Source: Methanomassiliicoccaceae archaeon UBA480 (lineage in GTDB: Archaea; Thermoplasmatota; Thermoplasmata; Methanomassiliicoccales; Methanomethylophilaceae). Taken from it: a DNA stretch of 10,130 nt. How positions within the stretch are numbered: the stretch's first letter is position 1; every line of letters starts with the position of its first letter. Below are positions 6,863-10,130 of the stretch, piece after piece. The DNA lies in assembly GCA_002506425.1 (NCBI GenBank), contig DAXO01000041.1:2506-12635 (forward strand), in the 5' to 3' direction. Position numbers and translations under genes: made by a program. The notes beneath the pieces are model-generated. The model ran no database searches. It had not been told where the DNA came from and was given only the letters and a program-made list of their open reading frames with translations.

Positions 6863-6917
6863 GCCGGGACTCCCCGGCTCCAAACTACTTACCAGGATGG
6901 ATGTCAATCCATCCTTT
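6863..6917 (+). terminator. Tandem hairpins and pyrimidine-rich tail after the MFS gene
   Basis: Two inverted repeats follow the MFS stop: GCCGGG / CCCGGC (6863-6878, 4-nt loop) and GGATGGAT / ATCCATCC (6895-6914, 4-nt loop). The second runs directly into TTTCTTCC. This fits transcription termination between the MFS gene and the corrinoid/methyltransferase pair, so the pair needs its own promoter. Confidence 0.6.
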
Positions 6918-6975
6918 CTTCCTGCTCGTGATCCAACCGCAGTTCGATGTCTGGGTTATTCCTATTCCATTCAAT

Positions 6976-6987
6976 CGAACATGTTCG
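6976..6987. promoter_or_regulatory. Operator candidate, copy 2: CGAACATGTTCG upstream of the corrinoid protein gene
   Basis: This is the same 12-bp palindrome as at 5452-5463, again followed by [C/T]AGC and then an AT-rich TATA-like stretch (TATTTTTAT, 6992-7000). It lies about 80 bases before the corrinoid protein ATG, as copy 1 does before the MFS ATG. Confidence 0.6.
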
Positions 6988-6991
6988 TAGC

Positions 6992-7020
6992 TATTTTTAT
7001 TCATCCAACTGTATATAATA
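6992..7020 (+). promoter_or_regulatory. Promoter region of the corrinoid/methyltransferase pair
   Basis: Two TATA-like elements are present: TATTTTTAT (6992-7000), placed relative to the palindrome much like the MFS TATA box, and TATATAATA (7012-7020). Either would give a leader of roughly 25-45 bases containing the AGGAGG ribosome-binding site at 7054-7059. Which one is used cannot be told from sequence. Confidence 0.45.
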
Positions 7021-7066
7021 AATTGGTAAAACGGAAACACGACGACACTGAAAAGGAGGAATTGAA

Positions 7067-7714
7067 ATGGGAAGGGAGGAGATTCTGAAGGAACTGGCGG
7101 ACGCTGTCGTCGCCTGCCATCCGGAGCAGGCCAAGGCAGTGGCCGAGAAGGCGCTGAAGGAGGGCGTGGACCCCGTGGACGCCATCAACAACGGACTTGT
7201 CGTCGGAATGGGGATCATAGGAGACAACTACGCGAAGAAGACGATGTATCTGCCCCAGGTCCTCGTCGCTGCGCACAGCATGTACGAGGGGCTCGACGTG
7301 CTGCTGCCGGCCATACCGAAGGGCGATCTGGCGGACAGCAGGACCGCCATCACTGCAGTCGTCCAGGGCGATGTCCACGACATCGGGAAGAACATAGTGA
7401 AGACCATGCTCACGGCCGGAGGATTCATCGTCAACGACCTGGGCAAGGATGTTTCTCCTGACGTCATAGCTGACACGGCGAAGTCGGACAAGGTCGACGT
7501 CGCATGCCTAAGCACGCTGATGACGCCCACGATGGACAACATGGAGGCCGCTGTCAGGAAGATAGTCGAGAACGGCTACCGCGACAGCTGCATAATAACG
7601 ATAGGCGGACCTCCGACCACGGAGGGATTCGCCAAGGAGATAGGCGCCGACCACAGGGACGAGAACGCCCAGGCCTGCGTCAAGTACATCAAGTCGAGAA
7701 TGGAGGTGGAGTGA
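7067..7714 (+). CDS. Methyltransferase cognate corrinoid protein (MttC/MtbC/MtsB-like)
   Basis: This 215-residue protein carries a methyl group on a bound cobalamin-type cofactor between two methyltransferases. Residues 1-85 form the helical cap domain (PF02607-like, DPVDAINNGLVVGMGIIGDNY). Residues 92-213 form the Rossmann-like B12-binding domain (PF02310). The cobalt-ligating His104 is in GDVHDIGKN (101-109, the DxHxxG motif). Ser149 in CLSTLMTPTM and the IGGPPT turn (179-184) are the usual cofactor-tail contacts. Length is normal for methanogen methylamine/methylthiol corrinoid proteins. The start is secure: AGGAGG lies 7 bases before the ATG. The gene abuts the methyltransferase (stop TGA directly followed by ATG), so the two are coupled partners. 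Which methylated substrate it serves cannot be decided without the missing first methyltransferase. Confidence 0.93.
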   Translation: MGREEILKELADAVVACHPEQAKAVAEKALKEGVDPVDAINNGLVVGMGIIGDNYAKKTMYLPQVLVAAHSMYEGLDVLLPAIPKGDLADSRTAITAVVQGDVHDIGKNIVKTMLTAGGFIVNDLGKDVSPDVIADTAKSDKVDVACLSTLMTPTMDNMEAAVRKIVENGYRDSCIITIGGPPTTEGFAKEIGADHRDENAQACVKYIKSRMEVE

Positions 7715-8749
7715 ATGACGATGTCATGCAGGGACAGAGTGCTGGGAGCGCTGAAGCAGGAATCCATGGACAGACCGCCGGTGGCGATATTCACCACGTG
7801 CGACACCATCGGCATGATGAAGGCATGCGGATCCAGCTGGCCGGAGGCCCACTGCGACCCGCAGAAGATGGCTACCCTCGGATGCGCCCAGGCGGACTAC
7901 TTCGGACTGGAGTCGGTGAGAGCTGGATTCTGCCTCACCGAGGAGGCCGAGGCCCTCGGATGCCCGATAGACATAGGGACGGCGACATCCTCGCCGATGC
8001 TCAAGGGACATCCGTTCACCTACAACCCCATGAAGAAGATCTACGACGAGCCGGAGGACGTCGGGCTGCCGGACATCGACACATTCCTGAACACGGGAAG
8101 GGTCAAGACCGCTATCGAGGCAATGGCCATAATGCAGAAGACTCACGGGGAGGACTACTGCGTGATCGGAGGGAACACTGGGCCATTCACTCTGACAGGG
8201 CACCTGCTGAACACTGAGAACCTCGTGTACTCGGTGTGGACGGAGCCCGAAAGGGCGCAGAAGTGGGTCAAGGCGATAACCCCGTACTGCAAGGCCTTCG
8301 GGCAGGCGATGCTCGACAACGGGGCGGACGTCGTGCAGATGTCCGAGCCTTCGGCTTCCACGGATATCCTGGCGCCTTCCGACTTCCCGGTGCAGTCCGG
8401 ACAGTTCGTCAAGAAGTGCCTCGGAGAGCTGAGGGGCCACACGGTGCTGCATATCTGCGGCGACTCGGAGCACATCATCCCGTACATGTACGACACCGGA
8501 GTGGACGGGATCTCCGTCGAAGAGAAGGTCGACTCGTACAAGGCCGTGGAGGTCGCCGCCGGAAGGGGCGCCCTCATCGGAAACGTCGGATGCGCGTTCC
8601 CGCTGTACAAGGGGACGCCCGAGGATGTGGCCGCTGCCGCAAGGAAGAGCAGGGATGCGGGATTCAACAGCATCTCGGCGGGATGCGGAGTCCCCATCGG
8701 AACACCAGATGACAACATACGCGCCTTGGTGAAGGCAATCAAGGGCTGA
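7715..8749 (+). CDS. Methylcobalamin:coenzyme M methyltransferase family protein (MtaA/MtbA/MtsA-like, UroD fold)
   Basis: This 344-residue protein resembles the MtaA/CmuA family of zinc methyltransferases with a uroporphyrinogen-decarboxylase (PF01208) fold. In methanogens they move the methyl group from a corrinoid protein to coenzyme M, giving methyl-CoM for methane formation. The zinc site is visible as His246 and Cys248 (VLHICGD, His-X-Cys) and Cys324 (SAGCGV). Other family marks are DRVLGALKQESMDRPPV at the N-terminus, IGGNTGPFTL (151-160) and VVQMSEPSAS (206-215). GGAGGTG, in the last codons of the corrinoid gene, serves as the ribosome-binding site; an ATG at 7721 is an alternative start. 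The paralogues for methanol (MtaA), methylamines (MtbA) and methylthiols (MtsA) are hard to separate by eye. MtsA works with only a corrinoid partner, which matches this two-gene layout, but an MtbA-like role is equally possible. Confidence 0.9.
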   Translation: MTMSCRDRVLGALKQESMDRPPVAIFTTCDTIGMMKACGSSWPEAHCDPQKMATLGCAQADYFGLESVRAGFCLTEEAEALGCPIDIGTATSSPMLKGHPFTYNPMKKIYDEPEDVGLPDIDTFLNTGRVKTAIEAMAIMQKTHGEDYCVIGGNTGPFTLTGHLLNTENLVYSVWTEPERAQKWVKAITPYCKAFGQAMLDNGADVVQMSEPSASTDILAPSDFPVQSGQFVKKCLGELRGHTVLHICGDSEHIIPYMYDTGVDGISVEEKVDSYKAVEVAAGRGALIGNVGCAFPLYKGTPEDVAAAARKSRDAGFNSISAGCGVPIGTPDDNIRALVKAIKG

Positions 8750-8751
8750 TC

Positions 8752-8833
8752 CGATCGAGTGGAAGGGGAGGTTAGCGATAGATTCGCCACCGTCCTCTCA
8801 TACCGCCGTGCGCACCGTTCGGCACACGGCGGT
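8752..8833 (-). mobile_element. Group II intron 3'-end-like structure (domains V and VI), probable remnant
   Basis: On the minus strand a hairpin with 9-bp arms ACCGCCGTG / CACGGCGGT (8833-8802) and a 14-nt top containing a short stem with a GAAC loop resembles intron domain V. It is followed by TATGAGAGG and a second hairpin, GGTGGCGA / TCGCTAACC (8791-8770), whose 3' arm has one unpaired A, as the branch-point A of domain VI. The sequence then runs to CACTCGATC just before the methyltransferase stop. The order hairpin, GAGAGG, bulged-A hairpin, CTCGA is what I recall from bacterial-type group II intron ends. The upper stem of the domain V candidate is shorter than canonical. No reverse transcriptase remains upstream (8834-9000), so at most a truncated relic is present. 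A different structured RNA is possible. Confidence 0.35.
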
Positions 8834-8969
8834 CCAAACACCCTTCCTGCACCCTGTGCTGGATTCGCAGCTTCGTAGCTTACCGGAGCCGCGGATCCTT
8901 CGCAAGCGGCGGGATCGATGCACATTCGTTTCCCTCCATCCCGCCGTGAATCATTAAGGAATGACGAAC

Positions 8970-8994
8970 ATCCCCTCGGGATTCGGGGGATTTT
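8970..8994 (+). terminator. Hairpin plus T-run, possible displaced terminator of the methyltransferase operon
   Basis: The inverted repeat ATCCCC / GGGGAT (8970-8991, 10-nt loop) runs into TTTT on the plus strand. It is 220 bases past the methyltransferase stop, with the intron-like element between them. It could be the original terminator pushed away by that insertion, or the terminator of a lost gene. The rest of 8834-9044 shows no recognisable gene. Confidence 0.35.
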
Positions 8995-9113
8995 ACATTG
9001 CCGGACAACCATCCACGGGTCGTCGAAGGATATCTCATCTCTAGCAGGGCATCGGCAATCATGAGAACCGGCACTGCCATCAGAACGAAGCGGAAGCCGT
9101 CGGAGACTCCAAG

Positions 9114-9470
9114 GTGTTCAAGCTGCAGGCCACCGTCGGAGACGAGAGCATACACGAGCTCGGAGGTCACGTCACTGTCTCCATCCCGTACGCCCTATCT
9201 CCTGGAGAGGACCCCGATTTCATCAGGGTCTACTATGTGGATGACGACGGAGGACTTCACATGAAGCTCACCACATACGACCCCGAGACGCACACCGTAT
9301 CGTTCGTCACCGACCACTTCTCCTACTACATGATAGGAACACAAGCCCAGGTCGTGCCCGATGACGCTGCCGAAGACGGCGGCAACACCCTCGCGATCAT
9401 CGCTGTCGCAGCAGTCGCTGTCGTGGCCTTCGCAGCCGTAGCTGCCCTCCTGATCAGAAGGAGACCCTGA
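9114..9470 (+). CDS. C-terminal part of a cell-surface protein with membrane anchor (probable gene remnant)
   Basis: From a GTG at 9114 the frame encodes 118 residues. Residues 5-75 (SIHELGGHVTVSIPYALSPGEDPDFIRVYY through HFSYYMIG) resemble the wall-proximal domain found at the end of large archaeal and bacterial surface and adhesin-like proteins. Residues 92-114 are a hydrophobic Ala/Val-rich helix followed by RRRP, the usual C-terminal anchor and cytoplasmic stop signal. There is no signal peptide, so as it stands it could not be exported in the normal way. The same frame is open back to 9045 (its EAEAVGDSK before the GTG also looks like family sequence), where a TAG blocks it. GGAG at 9102-9105 could allow translation of the short form. 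I read it as the 3' end of a broken gene; a strong terminator follows. Confidence 0.55.
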   Translation: MFKLQATVGDESIHELGGHVTVSIPYALSPGEDPDFIRVYYVDDDGGLHMKLTTYDPETHTVSFVTDHFSYYMIGTQAQVVPDDAAEDGGNTLAIIAVAAVAVVAFAAVAALLIRRRP

Positions 9471-9476
9471 ACCCGT

Positions 9477-9536
9477 GGTCGATCCTGCGGGGTCGACCTC
9501 AAACTCCTGGCGGGACCGGCAACTTCTGGTCCCGCC
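9477..9536 (+). terminator. Terminator hairpins after the surface-protein fragment
   Basis: Two inverted repeats lie just past the stop: GGTCGA / TCGACC (9477-9498) and the strong GGCGGGACC / GGTCCCGCC (9509-9536, 9-bp arms, 10-nt loop), followed by the AT-rich GATTATTATATTG. Position and strength fit the end of the surface-protein transcript. Confidence 0.7.
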
Positions 9537-9564
9537 GATTATTATATTGCCTCAACAACCGATT

Positions 9565-9616
9565 AAAATTCTGAAAATCAGAATTTTGATTATAAAATTC
9601 TTGATTTCAGAATTTT
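9565..9616. repeat. Nested AT-rich inverted repeats upstream of the ATPase gene
   Basis: AAAATTCTGA / TCAGAATTTT (9565-9587, 10-bp arms, 3-nt centre) is followed directly by AAAATTCT / AGAATTTT (9594-9616, 7-nt centre). The half-site AAAATTCT thus appears four times in alternating orientation at a pitch of roughly 14-16 bases. It lies just upstream of the likely BRE/TATA of the ATPase gene, the place for an operator bound by a dimeric regulator. Confidence 0.6.
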
Positions 9617-9617
9617 T

Positions 9618-9659
9618 ATGAAAAGCTTTAATCCTCCATCTCCCATGCCTCGGCATGGG
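9618..9659 (+). promoter_or_regulatory. Promoter of the right-hand ATPase gene, with inverted repeat over the start codon
   Basis: A BRE-like GAAAAGC followed by the TATA-like TTTAAT (about 9620-9631) lies about 24-29 bases before the ATG at 9655, so transcription would begin at the start codon. There is no ribosome-binding site. A perfect inverted repeat CCCATGCC / GGCATGGG (9642-9659) covers the start codon and could bind a regulator at the transcription start. Confidence 0.45.
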
Positions 9660-10130
9660 CCTCTTCATCGGCAGGGAATCCGAACTCGCGAAACTTCAGG
9701 AAGCGTACGGAAAAGGCAAAGCCATCCTCGTGTACGGCCGCAGACGCGTCGGAAAGACCACATTGCTGGAGAAGTTCTCCGAGGGGAAGAGAACCCTCTA
9801 CCTCCGCTGCATCGGGAGCACCCTGCGCGTCAATCTGGACTATGCGAGGAGCATGATCTCGTCGTTCCTAGGAGAGGAACGCCGGGCCTACAACGGCCTG
9901 CTGGATATGACCGAGGATCTCGCCGCGATCTGCAGGGACGGCGGGAACCTCATCGTCATCGACGAATACCAGTACCTGAAGAAGGCGGACGGTTCCATCG
10001 ACTCCTTCATCCAGCACCTGGTCGATGCCACGCTCAAAAACACGACGTCCACACTCATTCTATGCGGATCCTCTGTGTCTATCATGAGGAGCACCGGTGA
10101 GGACGGAAGCAGTCCGCTGTACGGACGCTT
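9655..10130 (+). CDS. Archaeal-type ATPase (PF01637-like), possibly followed by a DUF234 domain outside the window (partial)
   Basis: The frame is open from the ATG at 9655 to the window end (158 codons), so the C-terminal part is missing. FIGRESELAKLQEAY opens the protein. Walker A is GRRRVGKTT (28-36), Walker B is NLIVIDEYQYL (98-108) and a sensor-like LILCGSSVSIM is at 135-145, followed by SPLYGR. This order is that of the archaeal ATPase family PF01637, whose longer members end in a DUF234 nuclease-like domain. They occur in many copies in archaea and some anaerobic bacteria and have no settled function. The in-frame codon at 9619-9621 is a stop and no other ATG lies between it and 9655, so the start is well supported. 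A leaderless mRNA is likely. Confidence 0.88.
   Translation, partial: MGLFIGRESELAKLQEAYGKGKAILVYGRRRVGKTTLLEKFSEGKRTLYLRCIGSTLRVNLDYARSMISSFLGEERRAYNGLLDMTEDLAAICRDGGNLIVIDEYQYLKKADGSIDSFIQHLVDATLKNTTSTLILCGSSVSIMRSTGEDGSSPLYGR

Noticed and set aside
8155..9012. 285-codon minus-strand frame covering the methyltransferase 3' end and the intron-like element
   Set aside because: Its larger part is antisense to the zinc-site region of the methyltransferase, and the rest crosses RNA-like hairpins. No domain is visible.
9618..10100. 160-codon plus-strand frame starting at 9618
   Set aside because: Arg/His/Pro-rich shadow of the ATPase starting at 9655, which has Walker A and B motifs in its own frame.
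1..10130. Pyrrolysine-containing methyltransferase, CRISPR array, tRNA or rRNA genes
   Set aside because: I looked for an MttB/MtmB/MtbB-like frame with an internal TAG, for regularly spaced repeats and for cloverleaf sequences, and saw none. The complete genes all end in TGA or TAA.

Overview
This window looks like the chromosome of a methylotrophic methanogenic archaeon of the Methanomassiliicoccales type. That is inferred from gene content and protein style, not from a database search. The main clues are a corrinoid protein paired with an MtaA/MtbA/MtsA-type methylcobalamin:CoM methyltransferase, a bacterio-opsin-activator-type (HTH_10) archaeal regulator, substrate-binding and surface proteins held by a bare hydrophobic anchor, frequent AGG (Arg) and ATA (Ile) codons, TATA-box promoters with some apparently leaderless starts, and hairpin plus T-run gene ends.

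Left part, all on the minus strand. 1-698 is the N-terminal part of an AAA-ATPase-like protein that runs off the window. 3994-856 is a three-gene ABC importer of the sulfonate/nitrate/taurine (SsuABC-like) class, transcribed as binding protein, permease, ATPase. The binding protein appears circularly permuted: the segment that normally starts this fold sits at its C-terminus. The ATPase has an unusual acidic, Pro/Asp-repeat N-terminal extension of about 100 residues. Upstream, 4582-4157 encodes a small SpeD-like (AdoMet decarboxylase family) protein with Ser, His and Cys in the catalytic spacing but an altered cleavage motif.

Middle part, all on the plus strand. An HTH_10 regulator (about 4765-5505) is divergent from the SpeD-like gene. 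It is followed by an MFS transporter (5543-6850), then a tightly joined corrinoid protein (7067-7714) and UroD-fold methyltransferase (7715-8749). The perfect 12-bp palindrome CGAACATGTTCG lies just upstream of a TATA-like element in front of both the MFS gene and the corrinoid/methyltransferase pair. The two units therefore look co-regulated, suggesting that the MFS protein imports a methylated substrate whose methyl group the pair moves to coenzyme M. No substrate-specific methyltransferase (MttB/MtmB/MtbB/MtaB type) is present, so an MtsAB-like two-protein system is one possible reading.

Right part. 8750-9113 has no convincing gene. It holds a minus-strand structure resembling domains V and VI of a group II intron, then a hairpin plus T-run. 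9114-9470 encodes only the C-terminal end of a cell-surface protein (wall-proximal domain, membrane anchor, Arg tail), probably a remnant. It is followed by a strong terminator hairpin and an AT-rich block of nested inverted repeats. From 9655 an archaeal-type ATPase (PF01637-like) starts, apparently leaderless, and runs off the window. The two variable ATPase genes at the ends, the intron-like element and the surface-protein remnant mark an accessory, rearranged neighbourhood around the transport and methyl-transfer genes.
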